64,000 bases of DNA, from contig NZ_CP032514.1 in assembly GCF_003606385.1 (NCBI RefSeq), positions 744,001 to 808,000 on the forward strand. Direction: 5' to 3'. The number at the start of each line of letters is the position of its first letter. Positions within the stretch are counted from its first letter, which is position 1. The translations under genes were made by a program, and so were the position numbers. The notes beneath the pieces were generated by a model. It did not search any database. It was not told the origin of the DNA and saw only the letters and a program-made list of their open reading frames with translations. This DNA comes from Actinomyces lilanjuaniae. Lineage in GTDB: Bacteria > Actinomycetota > Actinomycetes > Actinomycetales > Actinomycetaceae. Shown one piece after another: positions 56,717 through 64,000 of the stretch.

Positions 56717-57706
56717 CTAGTGCCCCTGGGCGTGCTCGGCGTCGTCGGTGAGATAGGCCAGGGGACGGACCAGGTCGAAGGGTGTGGCAGTGTCGGTGGT
56801 AGTGAGAGTGCCGTCCAGGTCGTGGGTGGTGCCGTCAGGCAGGCTCCAGGTGGCGGTCCAGGTGGTGGTCAGGGTGATGGTGACGTCGGTGGCAGTCGTG
56901 GCGTAGGTGTGGTGGACGGTGTGGTCGGGCCAGGGGGCGCCGGGGTCGGTGGTGGTGTCCGTGGTGGCGTCCCCCCAGTCCCAGCGGTAGGAGGTGGGAG
57001 TGGCGGTGACGGTGACCTGGGTCCCGGCCACGGTGGTGGTCAGGGTCTGCGGGGCATCGCTGGTGTAGGCGATGACAGGCTTGGTGACCAGTGCCTGGGG
57101 ACCGCCCGGCTGGCGGGTGAGCCCGTTGCCGGAGACCATGAGGCGCTGGACGTCGGAGACCGTCAGGGTGACCGGCTCGGGCTGGGCGACGGGGAGCTGG
57201 GGGGCTGCCTGCGGGGTGGGGTCCTTGCAGACCAGCTGGCAGGCGAGCAGCTCGGTGAGGGCGTTGGTGCACTCGGGGCCGGTGACGGACTGGGCACACC
57301 CCTGGCGGACGTTCTCCTCCAGCTGGGGCAGGATGGAGCGGTCAGGCGGGGCGGGTGCCTGGTCCCCTCCTGGGGAGCCCCCTCCCGGAGAGCCTCCACC
57401 ACCCGATCCGCCCGTCGTGGTCCCGGGTGGGACCACGGTCGTGGTCGTGGAGCCGCCCACGCTCAGGCCGGAGTTGCCGGACCGGTATACGGAGATGCGG
57501 TCATCGTCCCCGGTTGCTAAAGCGGGCGGGGCCATAGCCAGGACGGTGGACAACAGGCACAGGACCAGGACGCATCCCCACCACGTCGCTGCCCTCCGGC
57601 GTCGTCCCGGCCCGGGGTTTCTGGAGGGACGGGGCGCGTGTGCGCAGGCCGGGTCCGGGATGGCGCGAGCCGGAACGGTGGGAAGCGGGACGGCTGTGTA
57701 CCTCAC
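56717..57706 (-). CDS. Exported PKD-like domain protein
   Basis: 329 residues from a GTG that overlaps the upstream gene's stop. After a basic Pro/Arg N-terminus comes a signal-type segment (WWGCVLVLCLLSTVLAMAPPALA), then a Ser/Gly/Thr/Pro-rich spacer. A short part has four cysteines (GCAQSVTGPECTNALTELLACQLVC). A C-terminal beta domain has SYRWDWGDATTDTTTDPGAPWP and HTVHHTYATTATDVTITLTT, the W-x-W-G-D...HxY pattern of PKD domains. It is probably a cell-surface or secreted protein; partner unknown. It is co-transcribed with the lipoprotein gene. Confidence 0.78.
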   Translation of the reverse strand: MRYTAVPLPTVPARAIPDPACAHAPRPSRNPGPGRRRRAATWWGCVLVLCLLSTVLAMAPPALATGDDDRISVYRSGNSGLSVGGSTTTTVVPPGTTTGGSGGGGSPGGGSPGGDQAPAPPDRSILPQLEENVRQGCAQSVTGPECTNALTELLACQLVCKDPTPQAAPQLPVAQPEPVTLTVSDVQRLMVSGNGLTRQPGGPQALVTKPVIAYTSDAPQTLTTTVAGTQVTVTATPTSYRWDWGDATTDTTTDPGAPWPDHTVHHTYATTATDVTITLTTTWTATWSLPDGTTHDLDGTLTTTDTATPFDLVRPLAYLTDDAEHAQGH

Positions 57707-58467
57707 TGGTCCTCCTCATAGACCTCGGCCTCGCCCAGGAGCCACTGGCCGTCGCGGTAGATGAGGGCAAAGGTCATCATCTTCTGCGTCTGGGCCTCGT
57801 AGACCTGCGGGTCGCTTCCGCTGCCGTCGTAGCGGTAGACGGCATCGTGGTCGAAGACGAGGTCAACGCGGGAGTAGTGGTAACCCTGCTCGGGATCGGC
57901 GTAGCCGGACTGAGTGACGTTGGTATTCCAGATTTCTTCCCACCCGCCCTGGGCGTGGAGACTGTTGGTGTTGTCGGTGACGGACTGGCAGAAGACGCAG
58001 CCGCTGTCCTCGGTGTGCTCCTGCCACAGGCTCAGGTCTCCGGTGGCACTGATGTAGGGAATGAGACTCAGCAGGTACTCGGCGGTGGCGATGGCCCCCT
58101 CGGGGGTCTGCTCGTCCATGCCTGCGGGTCGGTCCGGTGGGGGCGTCGCCAGGGCTGCTTGGCGACTGGTCTCCTGCTGCGGTGGGAGGGGAGGCAGTGA
58201 GAGTGTGGGCGAGGGCGTGGTGCTGGCTGTGGCTGGGGAGGACATCGAGGTCGGCGAGGTGGCCGCCGTCCCGTCCGCCCGGGAGCACCCGCCCAGGCCG
58301 CACGCCGTGGCGGCGAGGAGGCCGACGAGGACTCCCACGGACGCAAGGACCAGGGTGCGATGGCTGGGCGCGTGCCGCCCACATCGTCCGCACCATCTAG
58401 GGCACCGGGAGCCCGGAGTCGGGCTCGCTCCAGGTGCCCGACGCGAGTGCTGGGAGTACAGGGACAT
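57703..58467 (-). CDS. DUF6318-like lipoprotein
   Basis: 254 residues from ATG 58467. A Cys/Arg-rich N-terminus is followed by a hydrophobic segment (TLVLASVGVLVGLLAATACG) and a lipobox-like LGGC. A Ser/Thr/Pro linker leads to a folded domain with DEQTPEGAIATAEYLLSLIPYISATGDLSLW, SGCVFCQSV (a CxxC pair) and IYRDGQWLLGEAEV. The TPEGA..A.Y....Y...TGD....C..C layout is that of the actinobacterial DUF6318 family, of unknown function. It overlaps the PKD-like gene by four bases (GTGA), so they are co-translated. Confidence 0.75.
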   Translation of the reverse strand: MSLYSQHSRRAPGASPTPGSRCPRWCGRCGRHAPSHRTLVLASVGVLVGLLAATACGLGGCSRADGTAATSPTSMSSPATASTTPSPTLSLPPLPPQQETSRQAALATPPPDRPAGMDEQTPEGAIATAEYLLSLIPYISATGDLSLWQEHTEDSGCVFCQSVTDNTNSLHAQGGWEEIWNTNVTQSGYADPEQGYHYSRVDLVFDHDAVYRYDGSGSDPQVYEAQTQKMMTFALIYRDGQWLLGEAEVYEEDQ

Positions 58468-58708
58468 GACAGCCACCTTTGACAGAAGCGGTGGAGGGGC
58501 GTGTCCCGCCAGCCCCAACTAATGACGTGACTGGCAGAACTGGGTAAACTGTAGCGGTGCTGGCGTCCACGGTCCAGCCCTCAGTGGGTATTGTGGAGGG
58601 CGCTAGTGTCTGCGAAGGCGCGGTGGTCGGCTGCCTGCCGGGGTGGGGCCTCGGCTCCTCGTGACCCTGTGCGCAGGTCCTCTGCACGTGGGTGCCGGGG
58701 TGGGGTGC

Positions 58709-59008
58709 TCACGCGATCTCCAGGTTGGTCAGCACCCACTGGCCGTGCAGCGGCTCCAGGCGGGCGGCGGCGGCCCGGACCCGCTCCCCGTCCTCGATCA
58801 GGACCGTGGCCTCGCAGGCGCCGTGCAGCGTCGCCTGGGTGCGCACGGAACGGGTCCTTGGCCTGGCTCTGCGCCTGCCTGGCCCCAGGACCCGGGAGGC
58901 CAGTCCTGCGCGGCGCGACAGGGCGCGGAACAGGGCGGGGGTGGTCCATCGGGCCAGGTGGTCGACGGGGCGTGAGCCCATGAGGACCTCTGCGGCGGCG
59001 GTGACCAC
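58709..59008 (-). CDS. Rv3235-family protein
   Basis: 99 residues from GTG 59008; the real start may lie up to 100 bp further upstream in the same frame. It has VLMGSRPVDHLARWTTPALFRALSRRAGLA, then a basic stretch [19 protein letters not shown], then VLIEDGERVRAAAARLEPLHGQWVLTNLEIA. The G-x-RP-x-x-QL-x-RW...aL..R......RVRAvAxRLExxxGxWxxTxLE pattern is the Rv3235 family, whose role is unknown and which often sits beside LysM and BldC-type genes in actinobacteria. Confidence 0.72.
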   Translation of the reverse strand: MVTAAAEVLMGSRPVDHLARWTTPALFRALSRRAGLASRVLGPGRRRARPRTRSVRTQATLHGACEATVLIEDGERVRAAAARLEPLHGQWVLTNLEIA

Positions 59009-59501
59009 GGTAGCCGCGGTGCGTGCGGGGAGGGTGGAGGCTGTTGCTGGGGCGCCCCGGTCGTGCCCGGGTGGGGCGGCGGCGCCGGGGCGTGCGCGAC
59101 ACCGTCGGTACCGTGCTCGCCGCAGTACGCATAGTGGTGGTCTCCGGGGGCAGGCGGGGGCTAAAGCTGAGCAGGTCTCCCGCGCGCGTGCCCCGGGTGG
59201 TACCTGGGGGCGGGGTGCTGGCTACAGTCCCTGGGGCCGGCCGGTGGCGGGACGTCCCGGGGTGGGGCGGGTCGGGCGCGGGTGAGTGCTGGTGCGAGGG
59301 CCGGAGGGGCCGACGGCATCGGCCTTCCTGGCGGTTGTGGCGGTGTCGGTGGCCATGGCTGCCTGCTCTCTGGTCAGTGGTGGGTGGGCCGGTCTGCTAC
59401 CCGCCCGGCGCTGTCCGGGATCGGGCGAGAGCCGGAGCGGCGTCGGGGCGGTGGGGTCAAGGCTGTGGGGCTGGTCCTGCTGGGGCTAGAAGGATGAGCG
59501 G
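59009..59501 (+). other. Spacer between the Rv3235-family gene and the LysM gene
   Basis: About 490 bp. Short frames are open on both strands (for example 59286-59489 with a hydrophobic Ala/Val start), but none has a family signature or a good ribosome site. I cannot support a gene. The part nearest 59009 may be the N-terminal end of the Rv3235-family gene. Confidence 0.4.
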
Positions 59502-60260
59502 CTAGGGAGGTGAGGGGCGGGTGTCCTGTCCCTCCTGTGGTACCTGGGTCGTAGCGGTCCACTCCGGCAGTGTCAGGGTGGTACCGGGGCGGAGGACTGC
59601 GGGGTCGGGGCCGATAACCTCCCGGTTGGCCTCGTAGAGCGCGGGCCAGGCGGCGGAGATGTCCTCGGCGCTGCTGCCTGCGGGGAGGCTGTGCACGGTG
59701 ACGGACCACAGTGACTCCCCCGGCGTGACGGTATGGCTGCGCGGCGGCGACCCTGGTGGCTCCGCCGGCTCCTGCGGGGTGCTGCCGACCTCCTGTGGTC
59801 GGGGATCGGTGGGCTCCGGAGTGGTGGAAGCGGGGGTCTCCTGGGTCGCGGAGGATGCGGGCCTCCAGCCCAGGTCGTTCGGTGGCGGGTCGGGCTCGGC
59901 GGCCAGGGCGGGCGCTGTGCTGAGGCCTGCCACCACCGCGCCCACAGCGACTCGTCTGACAAGGGGCGCGCCCCAGCGCTGAAGAAGCCGCGACGCTACG
60001 TCGCTGGCGGGGTGCCCTCGCCCCCCGGCGCCCGGCAGGGCCGCCAGAGCCGCTGCTGCCGACACGGCGTGCCACAGCGCCCCGGCTGCTCCGGCCCCGC
60101 TGGCAAGAGCGACGACGGCGCTGGTGAGCTGGCTGCCTCCCCACAGGGAGAGAGGAGTCTCTTCCAGGGTGCGTACAGAGCTGAGTAGTGCCACGCATAG
60201 GGCTGCTGTCAGCGCTGCGGACGCTACCGCCAGGACCGTCAGACCGGTTCGTTGAGTCAT
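59502..60260 (-). CDS. LysM domain membrane protein
   Basis: 252 residues with a clear ATG. The first 80 residues have two hydrophobic spans (GLTVLAVASAALTAALCVAL, SAVVALASGAGAAGALWHAV); a third (RVAVGAVVAGLSTAPALAA) precedes a Pro/Glu/Thr linker. The C-terminal LysM domain is SHTVTPGESLWSVTVHSLPA ... WPALYEANREVIGPDPAVLRPGTTLTLP, with the normal GESLWS and PGTTLTLP ends, so it should bind peptidoglycan outside the membrane. A 10-bp direct repeat lies just upstream and may be a regulator site. Confidence 0.85.
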   Translation of the reverse strand: MTQRTGLTVLAVASAALTAALCVALLSSVRTLEETPLSLWGGSQLTSAVVALASGAGAAGALWHAVSAAAALAALPGAGGRGHPASDVASRLLQRWGAPLVRRVAVGAVVAGLSTAPALAAEPDPPPNDLGWRPASSATQETPASTTPEPTDPRPQEVGSTPQEPAEPPGSPPRSHTVTPGESLWSVTVHSLPAGSSAEDISAAWPALYEANREVIGPDPAVLRPGTTLTLPEWTATTQVPQEGQDTRPSPP

Positions 60261-60280
60261 GGCACCTCTCTAGGTCATTA

Positions 60281-60300
60281 GATGATGTTTGATGATGTTA
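60281..60300. repeat. Tandem 10-bp repeat upstream of the LysM gene
   Basis: GATGATGTTT GATGATGTTA, two 10-bp units in direct repeat, followed by a weaker third (GATATACATC). It lies 21-40 bp before the LysM start codon. Period and head-to-tail order fit a MerR/BldC-type protein binding along one face of DNA. Confidence 0.5.
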
Positions 60301-60440
60301 GATATACATCGCTGCGACTGGCCTGTCAATAACCTGTGTGTGAGGTGCGCTCGTGGTGGAGTAGCTGGTGGGGAGATCTGGTGGGATTGCGGTGTGTGCC
60401 GTTACCTGCCGGGCGCGACCGCCTGTGGTGGGCTTGGGGT

Positions 60441-60980
60441 GTGGACTGGGAGTCGATGCTGGCTGACCTGGAGAGCCGCTTTGAGGCGGAGAGGCGCACT
60501 GAGCTGGCTGTCCACAGTGCCGAGCTGGCGGAGGCGGAGACGGCGGCTGTTACTGCTGCCGACCGGCTCCGAGGCGCGGTGGGCAGGGCTGTGCGCCTGC
60601 GCACCCGTAGCGGCCTGCCTGTGGACGGCGTCGTGCGCCGGGCCGGTTCCGCCTATGCCGTGGTAGACGAGGGGCAGGGGCTCCAGGCAGTGGTGCCCGT
60701 GGACGGGCTGGCCACGATGGCTCCCCTGCCCCGGCCCGCGCCTCCTGAGGTCCGGCGACTGCCCACCCTGGGCTCCCTACTGCGCGAGATCGCCCGGCGT
60801 GGTGTCCGGGTGCGCCTGTACACCAGCGCCGGGGAGGTGGTTGGTCGGCTGGTGCGCGTGGGTGCCGACCACGTCGATGTCGCCCTCGACCCGGAGGGGG
60901 CTGGGCGGCCGGGGTACGCTGCGGGAGCGCTCGTCACCACCGTCATGCTCTCGGCCGTGGAGATCCTCCGCAGCCGTTGA
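60441..60980 (+). CDS. Conserved actinobacterial protein of unknown function
   Basis: 179 residues from GTG 60441 (DWESMLADLESRFEAERRTE). A helical N-terminus of about 50 residues precedes two similar beta-rich halves: AVRLRTRSGLPVDGVVRRAGSAYAVVDEG and GVRVRLYTSAGEVVGRLVRVGADHVDVALD, each of V-x-V-x-x-x-x-G-x-x-V-x-G-x-x-x-x-V-G type. The pattern recalls small Sm-like barrels and is familiar from short hypothetical proteins near Rv3235/BldC genes in actinobacteria. There is no catalytic motif. Alternative starts upstream add only Trp/Arg-rich sequence. Confidence 0.65.
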   Translation: MDWESMLADLESRFEAERRTELAVHSAELAEAETAAVTAADRLRGAVGRAVRLRTRSGLPVDGVVRRAGSAYAVVDEGQGLQAVVPVDGLATMAPLPRPAPPEVRRLPTLGSLLREIARRGVRVRLYTSAGEVVGRLVRVGADHVDVALDPEGAGRPGYAAGALVTTVMLSAVEILRSR

Positions 60981-61379
60981 CGGCTCTTGCGGCTCTGTGC
61001 TCGCGCGGTACCCATGAGGTCCTGCCCGTACGTCATGAGTCTGGTCGCCCTGGTGCCGGTGGTGGTGTGGAGTCTGTGCAGGTGGGCTTGGCTCTGCCGT
61101 TCTCCTGGCTGTGCCGTCCCGGCAGTTAGTCGACTGGTCTCCTGGCGCGCTTGGTCATATGGGATCTATCACGTCTTTGGGTGTGGGGTGCAGGGTGTGT
61201 TCGGGCGGTTCCATCTTGGCGAGATCTGCGGGAAGTGGGCTGGTGCCGATCACGCTGGAAAGGAACTTGTTGATCTGAGCCAAATCTGTGCCATCCTGGC
61301 TGTCCTGCGCCCTCGCCTGTCTGGCGATGGTGGCTATGTCGTCTGGTGCGCTGAGGGGAACGGAATCCGCGCCATCCTG

Positions 61380-61466
61380 TCTCGCCCCGGGTGCGTGAGC
61401 CTGGCGTCGCAGGACCAGGCCGACCCTACCGCCGTCGGTGTCTCGTCCCGGGTGCGTGAGCCTGGC
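61380..61466. repeat. 26-bp direct repeat pair
   Basis: TCTCGCCCCGGGTGCGTGAG plus CCTGGC at 61380-61405 recurs at 61441-61466 with one change (C to T). The start-to-start distance is 61 bp. Function unknown. Confidence 0.6.
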
Positions 61467-61747
61467 TGGCGCTGATCACCCTGAGCGCGACGATTTCCAC
61501 CTGCGCGCAAATCGCGCTAAATAGGCTCGCGCTGCTCCACCGTACCTGGAACAGCTGCTACAGATACATACGAGGGCGATGCATACGCGGACCTTGGGTG
61601 GGAGGTTTGGCGGGAGGTTGGGCGAGGCCCTCCTGGGCGTAGCAGCGGAACTTGACCGCCTCACGGTTCTGCGTGGCGATGGTGTCCTGATGGGTGCCAG
61701 GCGGTCGACGATTGCTGTCGAAATATTGGCGAGTGCTGCCTGGTGCC

Positions 61748-61795
61748 AGCGTCCGGCGACTACAGCGTTCGACGACTACAGCGTCCGGCGAGTAC
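61748..61795. repeat. Three-fold 16-bp tandem repeat
   Basis: AGCGTCCGGCGACTAC (61748-61763), AGCGTTCGACGACTAC (61764-61779), AGCGTCCGGCGAGTAC (61780-61795), joined without gaps. It lies in the non-coding stretch upstream of the BldC-like gene's 3' side. Confidence 0.7.
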
Positions 61796-61983
61796 TGCGT
61801 GTGCACCGTGCCTGGGGTGGTGCTGACCGGTGCCGGGCGGCCTGGGCGGCGAAGGTGGTGGGTGGTTCCGGCGGGTGCTGGGGGCCAGGTGCGTGGGCGC
61901 CTGGCACTGGGCGCGCCAGGTGCAGGTTCCGCGCCCGGGCGGTCAGGTGGGATTCAGGAGTGGGAGTCGGGAGCAGGAGGTGG

Positions 61984-62223
61984 TCAGGCCCTCTGGTCCG
62001 CGTCCTCGTCCTCGCTGAGTGTCCCTGCGGCGACCATGGCGCGGGTGGAGGCCAGCTGGCGCTGGATGTAGTCCTCCAGGGCCTGGTCCTCGATCCGCCA
62101 CAGCCTGCGCGCTCCTACCTGGATGGCGGGCAGGTCGCCGGAGCGGATGAGGGCGCGCACTCCCTGGGCGGAGAGCTGGAGTTGCTCGGCGACGTCGGCG
62201 ATGGTGAGGAAGCGTGCGCTCAT
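61984..62223 (-). CDS. BldC-like helix-turn-helix DNA-binding protein
   Basis: A 79-residue MerR/excisionase-type winged helix: FLTIADVAEQLQLSAQGVRALIRSGDLPAIQVGARRLWRIEDQALEDYI, where LTxxEVAxxLxxSxxTVxrlirxGeLpAixvGxxxxxRi is the family pattern. A short acidic tail follows (TLSEDEDADQRA). In streptomycetes BldC controls development and binds head-to-tail direct repeats. It is divergent from the SAF-domain gene, with GATGAT motifs in the 112-bp spacer, so it may regulate the neighbouring pilus-type and LysM genes. Confidence 0.88.
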   Translation of the reverse strand: MSARFLTIADVAEQLQLSAQGVRALIRSGDLPAIQVGARRLWRIEDQALEDYIQRQLASTRAMVAAGTLSEDEDADQRA

Positions 62224-62335
62224 GAAGTGATGATCTCACTCTCGCGCCCAGGACGCCATCATCGAATAGTTCTGTGGATAACCTTGCTTTATTGGCGTGT
62301 GTCGAGGATGATCTTACGCGACCAAGGAGGATGCC

Positions 62336-63043
62336 ATGACGCCGCCCCGCCCTCAGTCCCACCATGTACCCCACCGCGCGGGCACCCAGCGCCGCGCCCC
62401 GACAGCCCCTGGCGCCGTCCTGCCTGGAAGGACCCGCGGCTCTCCGGCGGCATCGCCCTCATCGGTGCCGCTGTCGCCCTGGGGCCTGGGCGGTTGACGC
62501 GGCGGCAGACACCACGCAGGTATACGTCCTCAGCCAGGACGTGCCTCCGGGTACCGACCTGGAGGTGGAGGGGTGCTCACCACCGTGGCGGCCCACCCGG
62601 GGACCCAGGCCTACGTCGAGGTCGGTGACCTGCCCCAGGGCGCGGTGGCCACGCGCTCCCTCAGCCGCGGCGAGCTGCTGCCACGCCAGGCCGTGGGCTC
62701 CAGTGAGGACCTGGAGCTGCGTCGGGTGGTCCTGGAGGTGGCCACGCCCCTGACCACGGGCACGGGACCCGGCGACGAGGTGGATCTGTGGCTCCTGCCG
62801 GACGACACCCGGGGGCAGTCCGCCTCCCAGGAGTCCCAGGAGGAGCAGTCGGCCCAGGCAGAGGAGGTCGCCACAGGCCTGGTGGTCGTCGAGGTCACCG
62901 AGGCCTCGGCAGCCATGGTCGGGCTGCCCGGTACCAGCGTGGAGGTGGCCGTTCCCGACTCTGTGCTGGCCTCGGTACTGACCTCGGTGGGCCAGGGCAG
63001 GTCACTGGCCCTGGTTCCAGCGGGCCAGGAGCCGGTGCGGTGA
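62336..63043 (+). CDS. SAF-domain protein, CpaB/RcpC-like (three likely frameshifts)
   Basis: As written no single frame covers it; repaired it is about 236 residues. ATG 62336 has an ideal AAGGAGG site. The parts read TPPRPQSHHVPHRAGTQRRA, then WRRPAWKDPRLSGGIALIGA, then AVDAAADTTQVYVLSQDVPP (start of the SAF domain, VxVLxxDVPPGT), then LTTVAAHPGTQAYVEVGDLP and SRGELLPRQAVGSS, ending EVAVPDSVLASVLTSVGQGR. Each junction needs one extra base: C at one of several CCCC runs (for example 62397-62400), G at 62481-62484 and G at 62570-62573. One membrane span is near residue 45. Such proteins help assemble Tad/Flp pili. Confidence 0.8.
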
Positions 63044-64000
63044 GCACGCCGCGCGCCGGCGTCCTCCTGGCCCTCAGTGGTGAGGACGCTGAGATCGTGC
63101 GGGCGCTGGACCAGGCGGGCAGCGGGCTGAGCGTGGTGCGCCGCTGCGCCGACCTGCCCGAGCTGCTGTCGGCGGGCATGGCAGGGCTGGCCTCCCTCGT
63201 CGTCCTGGACACCGGCTTCGAGGAGATCGACCGCACCGTCCTCGACAGGCTGGGCCGGGCAGGCCTGAGCGGCCTCCTGCTGGTCGAGCCGGGTGAGCAG
63301 GAGCGCTGGCGCAGCGTGGGCTGGCTCGTGGAGCGCCGTGACGCCCCCGCTACACAGGTGCGTGGCCTGCTCCAGGACCTGGCCCGCTCACGTGCCGGGC
63401 AGCCCGAGCAGCCTGGCCGAGCTGAGCAGCCTGGCCAGGCTGGTCAGCTCCAGGACCACTGGCCTGCACAGGCGGGCGAGGCGGTGCAGGGGGCTGGAGC
63501 GCCTCTCGTCGCGGGTTCCTCGTCCACCCCCGGCTCCCGGCTCTCGTCCCTGCCACCGGGGCTGCACTCGCCCGCACCCGCCCCGGGAGGACCTGGAGCC
63601 GCGTCGGGCGTCCCGGAGGAGGTCCCCTGGTCACCGCAGGCGCCCGTGGCGGGGTCGGGCGGTGAGGGGGTGCCTCCCGGTGAGGCCCTGGGCAGGCTCG
63701 CTGTCGTATGGGGGACCCACGGCGCCCCCGGGCGCTCCACGGTGGCGGCCTCCCTGGCGCACGGGCTGGCCAGCGCCGGAGGAGCAGTCCTTGCCGACGC
63801 CGACGTGGAGGCCCCCTGCCTGGTCCAGCTCCTGGGCATGCCAGACGACTCCTCGGCGCTGGCAGGTGCTGCCCGCCTGGCCACCCACGGCAGGCTGGAC
63901 GCAGAGTCCTTCAGCAGGTTCCTGGCGTCGGCGGGCACCAACCTCCACCTTCTGGCCGGGCTGGGTCGTGCCGGGCGGTGGCGTGAGCTGCCTGCGGCCT
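63040..64000 (+). CDS. CpaE/MinD-like ATPase (partial, runs off the right edge)
   Basis: 320 residues are present, open to the window end. GTG 63040 overlaps the SAF gene stop (GTGA). The N-terminal ~110 residues look like a receiver-type domain without a clear phosphorylation site (GVLLALSGEDAEIVRALDQA, LASLVVLDTGF). A Gln/Pro/Gly/Ser linker follows (about 115-210). The ATPase domain starts RLAVVWGTHGAPGRSTVAAS: a deviant Walker A GAPGRST (228-234) in place of KGGxGKT, then AVLADADVEAPCLVQLLGMP (the DxD switch I region). The family localises Tad pilus machinery or septum sites. The rest of the pilus cluster probably lies beyond the window. Confidence 0.85.
   Translation, partial: MSTPRAGVLLALSGEDAEIVRALDQAGSGLSVVRRCADLPELLSAGMAGLASLVVLDTGFEEIDRTVLDRLGRAGLSGLLLVEPGEQERWRSVGWLVERRDAPATQVRGLLQDLARSRAGQPEQPGRAEQPGQAGQLQDHWPAQAGEAVQGAGAPLVAGSSSTPGSRLSSLPPGLHSPAPAPGGPGAASGVPEEVPWSPQAPVAGSGGEGVPPGEALGRLAVVWGTHGAPGRSTVAASLAHGLASAGGAVLADADVEAPCLVQLLGMPDDSSALAGAARLATHGRLDAESFSRFLASAGTNLHLLAGLGRAGRWRELPAA

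Larger units (their letters stand above)
60981..61983 (+). other. About 1 kb without a supported gene
   Basis: Frames are open here (for example 60987-61475), but they begin with unlikely Trp/Cys/Arg-rich stretches, contain no known motif and lack ribosome sites. The DNA is less GC-rich than its neighbours around 61480-61570. It contains a 26-bp direct repeat (61380-61405 and 61441-61466) and a three-fold 16-bp tandem repeat (61748-61795). It may be a decayed gene region or insertion remnant; I see no transposase or terminal repeats. Confidence 0.45.

Noticed and set aside
60987..61475. A 162-codon plus-strand frame after the conserved hypothetical gene
   Set aside because: No ribosome site, Trp/Cys/Arg-rich start, no motif, and it includes one of the direct repeats.
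61748..61795. The 16-bp tandem repeat as a CRISPR or iteron origin
   Set aside because: Units are adjacent without spacers, only three copies, and no replication gene is near.

Overview
The window is high-GC actinobacterial DNA. Gene content and order point to the Actinomycetaceae (an Actinomyces-like organism): a split S10/spc ribosomal cluster, a WhiB2-type regulator, a CIRCE-controlled groES, a Rv3235/BldC/LysM/Tad neighbourhood, many GTG starts and several likely leaderless genes. The genus is inferred from family knowledge, not from a search.

Layout. 1-12212 is the ribosomal protein supercluster: the end of rplP, then rpmC-rpsQ, a terminator and about 500 bp without a gene, then rplN-rplX-rplE-rpsZ-rpsH-rplF-rplR-rpsE-rpmD-rplO, a terminator, secY-adk-map, and infA-rpmJ-rpsM-rpsK-rpoA-rplQ closed by a strong terminator. 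12409-16393 (minus strand) holds the proton-translocating transhydrogenase pntA-pntB and a ROK-family kinase. 16535-24074 holds truA, rplM-rpsI, glmM and a very large SARP/AfsR-type ATPase regulator overlapping glmM. 24217-28208 holds a ketopantoate-reductase-like gene, a TetR regulator divergent from an aldo/keto reductase with a palindrome between them, and coaA. 28285-36492 is a run of glmS, nnr, alr, tsaE, an unknown membrane protein, tsaB and rimI. Succinate dehydrogenase/fumarate reductase sdhC-sdhA-sdhB (36718-40329) lies between rimI and tsaD. Next come a type 2 glutamate-cysteine ligase, a THUMP-like methyltransferase, groES with promoter and CIRCE, whiB2, guaB and a DnaQ-like exonuclease.

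48409-56552 is the most interesting part. One full-length secreted toxin gene has a WXG-like type VII export N-terminus, a long Gly/Ala/Asp/His linker and a C-terminal DNA/RNA non-specific endonuclease. It is followed by an array of about 1.3-kb units, each holding a homologous immunity-like gene and a promoterless toxin C-terminal cassette. The nuclease allele alternates A-B-A-B. The array ends with an orphan immunity gene whose toxin appears to have been deleted. The layout suggests a toxin tip that can be replaced by recombination with downstream cassettes.

56717-64000 is an envelope/pilus-type region: a PKD-like exported protein, a DUF6318-type lipoprotein, an Rv3235-family protein, a LysM membrane protein, a BldC-like DNA-binding protein, a SAF-domain (CpaB/RcpC-like) protein and the start of a CpaE/MinD-like ATPase that runs off the window.

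Caution for anyone using this sequence: at least twelve reading-frame breaks (map, pntB, truA, the SARP regulator twice, rimI, the main toxin, one toxin cassette, the last immunity gene, and the SAF gene three times) are each explained by the loss of one G or C, nearly always in a short G/C run. Three of them can be checked against intact paralogous copies inside this window. This looks like systematic homopolymer undercalling rather than gene decay.
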